From Aquanectria penicillioides (lineage: Eukaryota > Ascomycota > Sordariomycetes > Hypocreales > Nectriaceae), in the NCBI GenBank assembly GCA_003415625.1, contig PYIU01000001.1, positions 62,001-126,000 on the forward strand: a stretch of DNA of 64,000 nucleotides, given 5' to 3'. Positions 34,113-45,140 of the stretch are shown piece after piece (position 1 is the stretch's first letter; each line of letters opens with the position of its first letter). Made by a program: the position numbers and the translations under genes. The notes beneath the pieces are model-generated. The model was given only the letters and a program-made list of their open reading frames with translations. It made no database searches and was not told where the DNA came from.

Positions 34113-34846
34113 CTATGATGTATGAACAATAATTTAGATATTTGATGTGTCGGGTGATGCACCAAAGAAGGAGGAGAAAATGCAGAAAAGGAGATACGGT
34201 GCTAGATTTCAACACATCTTGGCAAAGATGTTCGCACCATGATGTCATGGCAGGGTTAGAAGTTCACCTTGTGACGAGTAGAGTAAATCGCAATTATTCC
34301 TAGACCCACAGCCTGATTCATCAATTACCTTGCGGTTCTTAGCCCACAGGCTCCGTAGATGCAGGCTAGATCGAGCGCTTACCCTCGTCACAGTCGCAGC
34401 ATAAGGCACTTCCAAATCAATATGAAAAGATTTCACTATGATTTGAAGATTTGCTGCCCATACGGCAGTTATTCTTGCGCTACCCTGAGAGTAGTTATTA
34501 CTTTGCCTTAACACGTAACGGTGCCGCCACCATATTACTATGTGTGACTTGAAAGCGAAGCTCACAACTGGTTTGTAACATAAATAATGAGTGATCCTTG
34601 AGAGGAACTTTGTATCAGACCTACATATCAGAAGATATTCTTACGGCTTCACGCCCGGTTCCTTAAGGCATGTGCCAAATAACGTCATAGTACGAAGTTG
34701 CGGGTACTGTGGCTGAATGATCTGACGGCATCAATTTACTGCCGACCGTTCCGACATGTCAGTCCATACCTCGACGCAACATCAAGCATCGATCAATTTG
34801 CGAAAATCAAGTTGCATCATCACCATCCATACGCAATACTCTGAGA
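34113..34846. other. Intergenic, nothing supported
   Basis: Region between the aquaporin remnant and the epoxide hydrolase. A 106-codon minus-strand frame (34565-34245) shows no recognisable motif and is treated as chance. Confidence 0.4.
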
Positions 34847-36212
34847 ATGGCTCCTGAAGAGTTCAGTCACATCCCACCGAATGCAATGGGCCAAGTTGAA
34901 CCATTCCAAGTCCGGGTTGCAGATCATGATTTGACGCTGCTCCGTAGCCTTCTCGACTTGTCTCGTCTCGGACCATCCACGTACGAAAACAGCCCCCAGA
35001 CAAGGGATTTGGAATCTCACGTTCGTGGCTCGCCGATGCCAAGCATGCTTGGATGTATGATTTCAACTGGCGGCGCCACGAACAACGTATCAATTCTTTT
35101 CCCAACTTCAAGATTAAGGTGGACAGACTGAACATTCATTTCATCGCTCTATTTTCGACGCAGGCAGATGCTATCCCAATTCTTGCATTGCACGGGTGGC
35201 CTGGCTCATTCATGGAGCTTTTACCCATGCTGGACCTTGTTCGCAGTCGATACAGATCTGAAACGCTGCCATTCCATGTAATTGTTCCATCTCTCCCGGG
35301 TTATGCATTTTCGGATGCGCCGCCGCTGGGAAGCGATTTCGGCCTCAGAGATGCCGCATACCATATGGATGGACTCATGCGCGAGCTTGGCTTCGATCAG
35401 TACGTCGTTCATGGCGGTGATGTAGGATCAATGATTGCAATGCTTCTATCGGCAAATTTCGAACGTTGCAAAGCACTACATGGTGAGATGGCCTGTGGGA
35501 AGGTTAGAGAGGAAACGAAGCACTCACGCGGCAGCAGTAACATACCTCGCTCCTAACCCGAATGAACTACCAAAGAGTGAAGAAGATCTCAATGGCATAG
35601 AGGTCCAGCATCTCGAAAGGGTACGGCAGTGGCGAAGGTCAGGTATGGGCTATGCACTGGAGCAAAGCACGAGGCCTGCTACCATAGGTCTTGCATTATC
35701 ATCGAGCCCACTTGCACTACTATCATGGTACTTGGTTGCTTGAAATACAATGGCCCAAGACGTCTACTGACAAGTAAAATTAGGATCGGGGAAAAGTTTC
35801 TTGAATGGGCTGACGAATTGATTTTGCTTGATGATATTCTCGGGATTGTTTCGCTTTACTGGCTTACATCAACATTTCCGCAAACACTTTGGTCGTACCG
35901 AAGCATCGCAAAGGAAGGGGTACAGGGACTACCGACGTCACGGGAGAAGCCGCTTGGATATTCCGTTTTTGGTCATGAGTTGGGTGTTGTCCCACAGAGT
36001 TGGGCAGAGAAAATTTACCCGAACCTGACTATGTACAAACGACACGATAGTGTAAGAGATCAAAAGGCTCGTCAAGCATAATTATTAATTCTGTCTAGGG
36101 TGGTCATTTTCCTGGCCTTGAGAGACCGTTGGAGCTGTTGCATGATATAGAGGAGTTTGTACACAAAATATCCGATCAGTCTCTGGGGTACAATAGATCA
36201 GGAATCCCTTGA
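34847..36212 (+). CDS. Epoxide hydrolase (alpha/beta, EHN-type) with one frameshift
   Basis: Exons are 34847-35482, 35535-35727, 35784-36051 and 36099-36212. The three introns (52, 56 and 47 nt) all restore the frame exactly. The N-terminal EHN domain begins PFQVRVADHDLTLL. The catalytic core has the oxyanion loop HGWPGS, the nucleophile block VVHGGDVGSM (Asp) and the terminal catalytic His in GGHFPGLERP. The enzyme would open epoxides to diols. Oddity: in exon 1 the frame changes at the C-run near 34993. The natural continuation DKGFGISRSWLADAK is one base out of frame with the preceding TYENS. Either this is a recent pseudogene or a base was lost in sequencing. A start at 35053 would drop the EHN domain. 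Confidence 0.78.
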
Positions 36213-36427
36213 ATGACAAACGCTACATCCTTCTCCTCCTCTTCTTCTTTTTCAACTTAAGGTTTCCATATGGAAGTTACTATGAGTTTGTTGAAACTCC
36301 CACCGAAACTAAATGAAGCGAGTGCTTACATGGGGTCAAGTCCGGAGAATTATTGACTGGGAAGATGAATAGTTCAATGACCGTCTTACTACATTGTTAC
36401 TCAAACTATTTAACAGTTGACAAGAGC

Positions 36428-37621
36428 CTACGACCACGCAATGATGGGTTTTACAACATCACCCCGCTTCATTGCTTCAATAGCCTGCGCGAAGTCCGAG
36501 TAACTAAAAACCTCTACCAGTCGTTCAACGGGAAAGATGCCGTCCTTCCACCATTGAACCATCTGAGGAATGTACTCTTCAGTTCTAGAGTGGCCTTGAA
36601 CGGCACCGAAATACTGCTTTCCGCTAACCATGAAGCTCTGCATATGGATTGAAATGTTTGCATCCGGCATTCCAGTGCCAACCTGGATGACCTTGCCCAT
36701 GTACCTCGTGGCGTCGAGCTGAGCAGCCAATAAAGGCGGGTACGCACTTGTGTCGATGCTAATGGTTGATCCAAGGCCGTCTGCTGCCTCTTTTATTTTC
36801 TCAGTGACTTGTGCCATATCGAGTCCGGTTGTGTTGATGACGTGAGTGGCTCCAAATGACTTTGCCAGCTCGAGGCGCGATTCCAGTCGGTCGATGCCAA
36901 TAATTGCTTTGCATTTCTGCTCCTTTGCGGCGATCACTGCTGCCAACCCAACTCCTCCCATTCCAGCAATTGTTATGCAGTCATCAACCCCTGCCTTTGC
37001 AACGTTGACAACAGTTCCACTGCCAGTTTGAAAGCCGCAGCCCAGTGGTGCCAAAACTCTCAAGTTATCTCTGCTGAGACCGAGTCCAGAAACATTGACA
37101 ACAGACCTTTCACTGACAATCGAATGTCTCGCAAGGCTGGATTGACCAAAAAAGCGACCTCCGATACCGTCGGAAAACACCGGCTCACCCATGAAGTTGA
37201 TGTCGAAAAAGTTGACGCAATGTGATGGCGGACCAGTCTTGCACACATGACATGACCCACAATACGAAAAGGACAGAAGAACGGGGTCGCCCGCTTTTAC
37301 TTTTGTGACCGCAGAGCCAACATCAACCACGTAGCCGGAACCTGCGAGAATAATAACAGCTCAGTCACCATGTCCAATTGTGTTAATAGAATCCGGACAT
37401 GGCTTACCTTCGTGACCGAGGACCCGAGGGTAGAAAACAGCAGGAACACCCATGTCGTCTGGAGTATTTCCACAATGTAGATCGGTATGGCAAATACCGG
37501 ATGCAACTATTTCTACAAGTACTTCGTTTGCCTTGATCTCCCGGAGAGTCACAGGCTCGACGGCCCATTTCCCTTCAGAGAATGGGCCTCTAGCAACGAT
37601 AGCCTCCGACTTGAACGTCAT
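36428..37621 (-). CDS. Zinc-dependent alcohol dehydrogenase (aryl-alcohol type)
   Basis: Two exons (37621-37408, 37341-36428) give 375 residues. Catalytic zinc ligands C44 (in SGICHTD) and H70-E71 are present, and so are the four structural-zinc cysteines C99, C102, C105 and C113. A Rossmann NAD site (GMGGVGLA) lies near residue 200. The long chain and the second half resemble benzyl/aryl-alcohol dehydrogenases of the class III-like MDR family, which oxidise alcohols to aldehydes with NAD+. It lies tail-to-tail with the epoxide hydrolase, separated by 215 bp, and could act on a diol or alcohol made by its neighbours, though this is only inference from position. Confidence 0.9.
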
Positions 37622-38524
37622 TTTGCAAGTGCGTGAAATAGTGTCCTCCCCCAGAGATTGTGTGTGTGAATTGTTGGTTTCTCTGAAGCAAATGGGTCGG
37701 GGAGGGCAATTATACTCATCTACTTAGGAGCAAGGTCAAGCATTGGAATGATTAATGGTTGATGATTTGGCAGCAAAGATGATGTGACGGAGGGCTGCCA
37801 CTTTATAATGTAACATTGATGAGAGTGATCATGATTACGGACCCACAATTAGAAGGTCGGCGCGGGAGTCCGCGAAGATAAGGCACACGCACCGGGGAAC
37901 CCCTCAGTTATGCATCAGAGAGAGCGGTTAGCTCAGCTGCAAGGTCTGCAGCTCTTGTTGGCGCGATGCATTTTTTTACCCCGCAATGTCAAACATACCC
38001 AGCAATCAGATGGTCCAAACTGAGTTTGCTCACGTCCAATATGAGGGCTGGGTGCTGTAAGGAAGGTTTCGGGGGACAAGAAAGCATCGAATATCAAGTC
38101 AACCACATTGAGAAGATCTCACATGGCTCTACATACATCCATGAATCTAGGCCAATTCATTGCTGTATTGGACATTCAACCGTCAATGCGTAGCTAAAAT
38201 CATATGTTACGCCGCAGTTTCTTGTTCATCCATTCAAGACAACTTCTTTAGCTAGCAAGTAAAGTCTATAAGCTTGTATTCCTTACATTATAGTGTAGGA
38301 ATAGTTGGAAAGTGGGGATTTTGCAGTCGTGCGGACCTATGGCTAATGTGCGACCGTAAGTTCCGAACATTGTTAGTGTTTTGCTACCACTCTGTCTTTT
38401 CATGCACTGCTCAACATAAACATATTATCTTAAGGTGGCGCATATCAGATGACAGGACAGAGCCCAAATTAAGCATAAACCATTCGTCTGGGATTCATTT
38501 ATCCCTCTCTCACACATCCATGCA
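37622..38524. other. Intergenic; promoter of the alcohol dehydrogenase
   Basis: No gene supported. It contains a C/T-rich leader just upstream of 37621 and the palindrome listed at 37861. Confidence 0.4.
37861..37874. promoter_or_regulatory. CGG-N4-CCG inverted repeat, candidate zinc-cluster site
   Basis: Arms CGCGG and CCGCG around GAGT, 240 bp upstream of the alcohol dehydrogenase ATG. Inverted CGG/CCG triplets are the usual targets of dimeric Zn2Cys6 regulators, three of which are encoded in the window. No evidence links a particular one. Confidence 0.3.
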
Positions 38525-39520
38525 TCATTCAGAGATTCCAACTAGTTGGAGAGACATGGCCCAAAGTCTAGCCTCTTTCTCCTCATCATAGGCATATCCG
38601 GCATAACCTGAACCCCACTGACCCATAGTCTCATCCCATGCCCTAGCAATCTGGCAGTCCTCAAGATGCTTTCCTCCATCCCCCTCGAGAGCCGTTGCAA
38701 CCGCTGCCCAAACTGTAGTAGCGGCCCCTTGCTGGGCATTTTTAAAAACGCGAGCCAAAGTAGGGTCCTGTGCCAACCCTGCCTTCTCATCTTCGGAGGC
38801 ATGACGCAGTAACCCTGTGTCAGCCACTCCGCCAGGTTGAACACTCCACGCATGGAGGCCACTTGAGCCATGACTGCGTTCGATTTCGTTGGCAGTCCAG
38901 ATATTCGCGGTCTTGCTCTGGCCGTAGGCTAGCCAAGGATTATAGTCGCCCTCCAGGTTAATATTGTCAAAATGAACCTCAGAACCTCGATGTCCAATAG
39001 ACGACAGAACAATAATGCGAGAATGGAATTCTGGCTTCACAGATACCAAAAGAGTAGGGGTGAGCAATTTTATGAGCAGGAAGTGAGCAAGGTGATTAAC
39101 CCCGAACTGGGACTCAAAACCGTCTAGAGTTCGTCCCTCTGGACATGCCATGATGCCCGCATTTGCGATGAGAATATTGAGCTTGCTTGACATTGCGAGG
39201 AAGTCATCTGCACACTTTCTAACGCTCTGGAGCGAGTTGAGATCAAGTTCTAGCAAGTGTACCCGCTCGTGACTGGCGATGTCTCCAAGCGCATCCCTGG
39301 CTCTTTGAAGATCCCGGGCTGTAAGATACATCGTGGCTCCAGTTTTCATGAGTGCTTTGGCAGTTTCGACGCCTAGGCCCGAAGAACAGCCCGTGATGAA
39401 GATGCTCTTATCCTTCCATTGCCCAGCAACTCCAGCGTCTTGAATGATTTGAAGAGCTGTGGGTCGGTTGTCCCCAGGCCCGTTGGGTGATTGATGAATG
39501 GAGGCGTATTGAGAAGCCAT
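38525..39520 (-). CDS. Short-chain dehydrogenase/reductase (WWOX/retinol-dehydrogenase-like)
   Basis: A single exon of 331 residues with all SDR signatures: the NAD(P) loop TGCSSGLG (43-50), NAGIM (120-124), the catalytic Ser near 173-174 (VLSSIGHRG), and Y199/K203 in the YGQSK box. The length and the PWLAYGQSK context place it with the fungal retinol-dehydrogenase/WW-domain-oxidoreductase-like SDRs that reduce or oxidise small carbonyls and alcohols in the cytosol. The start at 39520 gives the usual 30-residue lead before the Rossmann fold. It is transcribed away from the bicupin gene, sharing an upstream region of 1.2 kb. The substrate is unknown. Confidence 0.92.
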   Translation of the reverse strand: MASQYASIHQSPNGPGDNRPTALQIIQDAGVAGQWKDKSIFITGCSSGLGVETAKALMKTGATMYLTARDLQRARDALGDIASHERVHLLELDLNSLQSVRKCADDFLAMSSKLNILIANAGIMACPEGRTLDGFESQFGVNHLAHFLLIKLLTPTLLVSVKPEFHSRIIVLSSIGHRGSEVHFDNINLEGDYNPWLAYGQSKTANIWTANEIERSHGSSGLHAWSVQPGGVADTGLLRHASEDEKAGLAQDPTLARVFKNAQQGAATTVWAAVATALEGDGGKHLEDCQIARAWDETMGQWGSGYAGYAYDEEKEARLWAMSLQLVGISE

Positions 39521-40763
39521 TTTGCATGGATAATAAATAGGTGAGACAGTAGCGAGGAAATGAAGATGTTCGATTGCACGAAAAAGGATGAGAATCTAAT
39601 GTTGTAGCAAAAGGGGAACTTGCGTTTATATAAGAGAAAAGCTGGTCATAACGTTGTTTTCTGTAGCTTGATGCCTTGGGTTTTAGTGCCCTAGGTTTTG
39701 GAACCTTCCAACATGGTGGTCCTAGTTCCCTGCAACTGGCTGACGTTTAGTTTTGATTCTCGATTCAGGGATATAAGCTGAGTACCTAACCGAGGCAGCA
39801 CTAAATGCGCCCAAACTCAATTTCCCACGCATCCGGCCCGGTTAGGCGGAGATAACTTTAATACCGGATAACGACTTAACATTAAGTGACCAAGACGTGG
39901 GAATTACTGGAGTTGTGTTGTTATTATTTTTCTTTTTTTCGTTGTTATGGCTGAAGTAGCCCCACTTCCGTGTCCATTTCATATTTGGGTAACTCGTAGG
40001 TTTTGGATGTCTGCAATTCCAAAGCTTGTGTGTTTGAGTTAGCCGGATCAAGGAAATTTTGCTTTGATCAATCACTCACAGCATAAATCGTATCTGGAAT
40101 GTCCGACACGACATCCCACACCATTTGTCAAGGGGTCAACTTGGCTGTTGGTGGACATGATGACAAGACCCTGGAGATGCCAGACTATTGCCTTGCAAGT
40201 ATACATGACACCGTCGCTCTAATATATGTAAGAAGCAGGTAAAAGTCTTCATCTAGTTCAAACCAGGGCAGTGACATCCCTCACATTACCACCGGAGCCG
40301 AGGTCAAAATCGCCAGACCTGGCTCAATATCTCCACTTTCACACCTTAAAAGCGGCAGCATTGCAATACGGCGAAGCGATCAAAATCTACTACCCAATAA
40401 TTGGAATTGCCCCAATAATCATCGACTTTCGAGGAACACAGTTAACCCTCGCACAACGGAGAGTTATCCTGGAGGATAATAGGTGCGTTTGTGGATCAAC
40501 ATTTATCCGAGACACTTATCCTGCAAGTTGCAGCATGCGGGAATTTTTCAACAGCTGCCCAAAGCCTAAACAGCCCAGCGGCGGGACGCATACAGCTCAA
40601 GATTTGTGCTTCATTACAGTCACTAACACTAACATCACCTAAATTTGCACTCTTGTAAGCCAATCTCTTGCATGCACCTAAGGTAAGGACTAGGCTTGCT
40701 AATTCCATCAACCTCCCGTCCTCAAGTGAAGTGTTGGGAGTAAATCGATGATCTTTGATAACG
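39521..40763. other. Intergenic between divergent SDR and bicupin genes
   Basis: Likely shared promoter region. A 123-codon plus-strand frame (40271-40642) begins with GTG, shows no motif and is not accepted. Confidence 0.4.
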
Positions 40764-41846
40764 ATGAGCTTCCCAACTCTTAGATATCCTCCAGATCGAA
40801 AGGGCACTTACATTCTGGACCACTTGGGTCCGACCAGCCTCACACTCTGTGGGGTCCAGAGCACGACTCAAACCATTACGTTCCCAACGGAAACAAATAG
40901 CCGTTGCATCATATCACACAGTATTGTCACTTCGGCTGATGACCAGATATCATTTTGTCACAACTCCCACAACGCTTTCTTTTTGATAAATGGCCGTATG
41001 AAGTTTTGGAATGGTGAGCGGTGTCGCGAACTATGCGCAGGGGACTTTGTTTTTATACCGCCTGTGAGTTGATCACTCCGATGGCAGGCTTCTATGGTTG
41101 GTAGTGCTGATGTGAAATCGATAATGCAGATGACGAGCTACGGCTACAAATCACTGGACCCATGCACAGAATTTCTCACACTTGCTAGTCTAGAGAATCA
41201 AGATACGCTCTTCCTGCCTAGTGATAAATCTAGCAGCGTGGCATTCACTGCTGAGAAAGATCACCGGCAACAGAAGTCACCTCCGTTTTCGATTAGCCTA
41301 CATGTGGAGTCTATTTCGCCTTCGGATTGGTTAGAGACGGAAAATCGATTGCCTAATCTATTACAACCATACTTTTTACGTGCTGCTATGGGTCAACGGT
41401 GGGTTTTTGGAGGTTTGGTATCGAGACCACTAGTCAGGTCATCGCAATGTCATGGAGACTTCTCGATTTCGATGATGGAATCGACCAGTGACTATCCCGA
41501 AAGGCCGTTCCTCGACCGGTGGATGAGCTTTACGACGGTTGATCACTGCTTCTACGTTATCGATGGGCTAATAAGAGTGAAAACTAAAGGAGATCTGGAA
41601 TGGACAGACGTACTAAAAGGCCAAGCAGCCGTGATACCATCCAGAACCTACTTTACTGCGGATATAGGCAGTAAACTTGTCCGGATAATTGCCCTTACCA
41701 ATGGTACTGGTCTTGATGAGCTAGTATATAGGGCCGGATACAAGCATAGTGGATTTAACATGCCCAAGATTGTTGGAAAGTGGGATGGCTGGGATGAAGC
41801 AAGGCTAAAATCAGCATGTGCAGAAGTTGGAGCTCAAATTGAGTAA
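40764..41846 (+). CDS. Bicupin, quercetin 2,3-dioxygenase-like
   Basis: Exons 40764-41063 and 41130-41846, joined by a 66-nt phase-0 intron, give 338 residues. The N-terminal cupin has the HNSHNAFFLINGRMKFWNG strand (a variant of the H-x-H-x(n)-E metal motif) and GDFVFIPP just before the intron. The C-terminal cupin has DHCFYVIDGLIRVK and AAVIPSRTYF. This two-barrel layout matches fungal quercetinase-like proteins, metal-dependent dioxygenases acting on flavonols or related enols. The first cupin keeps two His but the downstream Glu is not evident, so activity on quercetin should not be assumed. There is no obvious signal peptide, unlike secreted quercetinases, so an intracellular role fits better. 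Confidence 0.72.
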
Positions 41847-42828
41847 TACCGCGTAGGCACCAGATCACGACCGGCTGAACTTAGAACGATAAGCCAAGTC
41901 ATGAGTAGAATAGTAGTACAGAATCACTGTATTCCTTTCCCAAAGCTCTTACGAGCTACGTTCCACTATTCAATAGCTGCCAAAGTTAGACCATGGGTTT
42001 GGTTGGGTATGCGCCGAGGTCTGCTTAGTTCCCTGGATGGGGTTGCTTTTTACAATCATTCAGGCAATCCGGAATTATCACTCCTCCATTCCGGATACGT
42101 CCGGTGAAAGAGGTTAAATCTGCAGTCTATTGTTATTTGATGCATTTGAGTGGCTTCGAGTTTGATGTCAGGGAACAACCTCTTGCCGTATCCACTTTCA
42201 TCCGCTAACCATCCAAGAATGATGCGTTGAATGTATCACGTACATCGCAGACAACGTAAGGAAATCCAGCAATTCCGCTGCCATAAAATAGTGCTACCAC
42301 ACCTTCTGCACATCAAATCTTTCACACCTCCAATATTTACTACCATTGACATACCTGACTGCACCCCTCGCGCAGGGCGTAGTATATTTCTATCTTGCCC
42401 AGTCTCTGCTACTCTCATCGATAATTCTAAGTGTTACACACTCGTATTGGCTCACCTAAAATACTTGCTGATGGTCAAATCAATGATCCCTATAGCTCCC
42501 TCAGTTAAGGGGGGCGGCGTATGTCATGCCAGAATCTAGATCGTGTTCGTATTCTTTTTCATGCGTCTACATATGCCCATAATGTGTTGAGCCACAGCAT
42601 TCTCGGCGAGTTCCGGGATGTTCCACCCAGTTGCGCGCCACATGCGCCACACTAGCCACGAACTATTTTTGCCTAAGGCGCAAATTCGCCAATTTGGGCA
42701 TCTCAACAAAACCTCGTACCATCCCGTACCGTCTGACAAATAGCTATTCTGACATTCGCAAAATCTGACACCGCTCCTTCTGTCCATCATTGGTGTTAAT
42801 ATTCGGGATTGAACTCCCAGGCTTTATA
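41847..42828. other. Intergenic upstream of CYP51 paralogue
   Basis: Only short overlapping ORFs without motifs. Presumed terminator side of the bicupin and promoter of the P450. Confidence 0.4.
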
Positions 42829-44479
42829 ATGGAGTACATCCGTGATCCTTACCGAAACCTGCCGCTTTCTGTGTCAATTCCATTAACATTGTGTTTTATC
42901 ATTGTCATCACAATTGCTCACAACATCATTGGACAGCTATACTTCGCAGACCCAAATCGCCCTCCGGTGGTATTTCACCTCTTTCCATTTATCGGTAGTT
43001 CCGTTCAGTATGGAATTGATCCATACAAATTTTTCTTCGATTGCCAAGCCAAGCACGGAGATTGCTTCACCTTTATACTTTTGGGAAAACCCACCACGGT
43101 TTTCCTGGGGCAAAAAGGCAACGACTTTATTCTCAATGGCAAGCATGCAGATTTAAATGCTGAGGAAGTGTATGGAAAACTCACAACTCCTGTATTTGGT
43201 AAAGAAGTGGTGTATGATTGCCCAAACGAGCGATTGATGGATCAAAAAAGGGTGAGATATCTTTGCAAGCAAAGACTGAATGAAGCCCAAGCTCATACGC
43301 TCAGTAGCTGCTCAAACTCGGCCTCACCACAGAATCATTGCGAGCCTACGTCCCCAAGTTTGTCAAGGAAGTTGAAGACTACGTAAACACCTCGCCTTAC
43401 TTCAAGGGTGAATCTGGAGAAATCAACATCACCGAAGTTGTGGCTGAAATTACCATCTACACTGCGTCCGGGTCCCTATTAGGCAATGAAGTTCGCTCAA
43501 TGTTCGATAGCACGTTTGCAACTCTCTATCGCCACCTTGATGATGGTTTCCAGCCGATCAATTTCGTGATGCCATGGCTTCCCTTGCCCCAGAATCGCCG
43601 CCGCGACCATGCCAGAAATGTCATGGAAGGACTGTTCAGCGACATCATCCGCAACCGCCGCCAGGAAGGCAACCAACACGACGACACTGACATGATTTGG
43701 ACTCTTATGGACTCGCAGTACAAAGATGGCACAGCACTCCCAGATGAACATGTTGCACGACTGTTGATCGCAGTTTTGATGGGCGGTCAACACAACACAG
43801 CAGCAAGTGGAGCGTGGATTTTGCTCAATCTTGCCCACAGGCCGAGCCTGGTTGAGGAAATGTACCAAGAACAGCTTGAGGTTCTCGGCTCGCCACCCGC
43901 ACCTCTGAGTTGGGAAAATGTTCAAAAGTTGACGCTCAACGGCCAGGTCATCAAGGAAAGCCTTCGGTTGCACAGCCCAATCCACTCCATTTTGCGACAA
44001 GTCAAATCTCCCATGCGCGTACCAGGCACGGACTGGATCATCCCTCCAACGCATACTTTGCTCGCTTCTCCTGGAACTCTTGCACGATCTGAAGATTTCT
44101 TTCCTAGGCCATTGGAGTGGGATCCTCATCGCTGGGATCGAATTGCGCCTCTTGAGAATGCAAGCAAGGATACCCAAAAGGTGGATTATGGATTCGGCAT
44201 GATGCCCAAGGCTGTGAGCAGCCCATATCTGCCCTTTGGTGCCGGACGACATCGCTGTGTCGGGGAGCATTACGCATATGCACAACTTAGTGCTATTATC
44301 GCGACTTTTGTGAGGCTGGTAAAATTGGAGCAAGTTGATCCCAAGGCTCCTATTCCCGCCACTGATTATTCCGTAAGTGTTATCTAGCGCTCTGTAATTC
44401 CTTAGCTGACATGCCATAGTCGATGTTCTCGAGGCCAATGAACCCTGCCATCATTAACTGGCATCGTCGCAGCCAATAG
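42829..44479 (+). CDS. CYP51 paralogue (sterol 14-alpha-demethylase family)
   Basis: Exons 42829-43251, 43308-44372 and 44420-44479 give 515 residues. An N-terminal ER anchor (about 14-34) precedes the CYP51 hallmark YGIDPYKFFFDC and PVFGKEVVYDCPN (Y129; K140 in LMDQK). Then come the I-helix GGQHNTAAS (300 onward), ExxR ESLR (358-361) and the heme loop FGAGRHRCVGE (ligand C459). The chain ends SRPMNPAIINWHRR like true CYP51s. CYP51 removes the 14-alpha methyl of eburicol/lanosterol in ergosterol synthesis and is the azole target. Oddity: the I-helix H-T pair usual in CYP51 is H-N here (N304), with T shifted by one. This and the accessory location suggest an extra copy, not the housekeeping enzyme. 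It converges with the MFS gene downstream. Confidence 0.9.
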
Positions 44480-45140
44480 CTGCCTATCATCATGGACAAT
44501 TTGCGGGTAATGTAGCAGTTTATATCATTGGCTCTTGAGTGAATGAAGAACACGAGGAAATAATGTGTCGGTGACGAAACCAGTTTCGCATGCACTCACA
44601 AGAGGTCGAAAGCACGTTAATTGCCAATGTCATTGAGAGAAACTGAATTCAAAGTAACCATGGGGCCCTGGAAAGGCGAGTATTAGTGAATCAATGATTT
44701 GCAATTGTTAACCACTACCATCGCCTTCTCCCCTTTTCTTTTGCAATTAAGGTCCAAGTGGCCATCTTCATCTTTCGAAAAGACATTGAAATTTAAGAGA
44801 AAGAGTATCAACTGACCAAGAGTCTTTGGGTTCTTTTATGAGCTTATTGGGTTAAATATATCCTCACTCTAATCTGCTGTGATACTTGAACTACATATCT
44901 GCTCACTCTGCCTCACGTTCTGAAAGGCCATCAGAACAAACAAATTTCATCCCAACATGACCTCTGGTCATTACTTAACTTTGTCCGCCTTGGTCCGCTC
45001 ATCGTGATATAACAAGTAAATTTAAATGCAGTCTATGTAAGGAAAATGACTCCAGCTGGCTTTATCACAGCTAGAAATGCGTCGCATTTATATCCAAGTG
45101 CGAACATTCTATTCCCAAAATTGCTTGTGCTTCACCGCAT
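44480..45140. other. Convergent intergenic region
   Basis: 3' ends of the CYP51 and transporter genes face each other. No coding signal seen. Confidence 0.4.

Noticed and set aside
37921..37970. tRNA-like A-box (GGTTAGCTCAGCTGC)
   Set aside because: No matching B-box or acceptor stem downstream, and no cloverleaf can be drawn.
40271..40642. 123-codon plus-strand ORF upstream of the bicupin
   Set aside because: Starts with GTG, has no motif, and lies in the promoter region of a well-supported gene.
43497..44438. 313-codon minus-strand ORF opposite CYP51
   Set aside because: Antisense of a clearly conserved P450. No independent motif.
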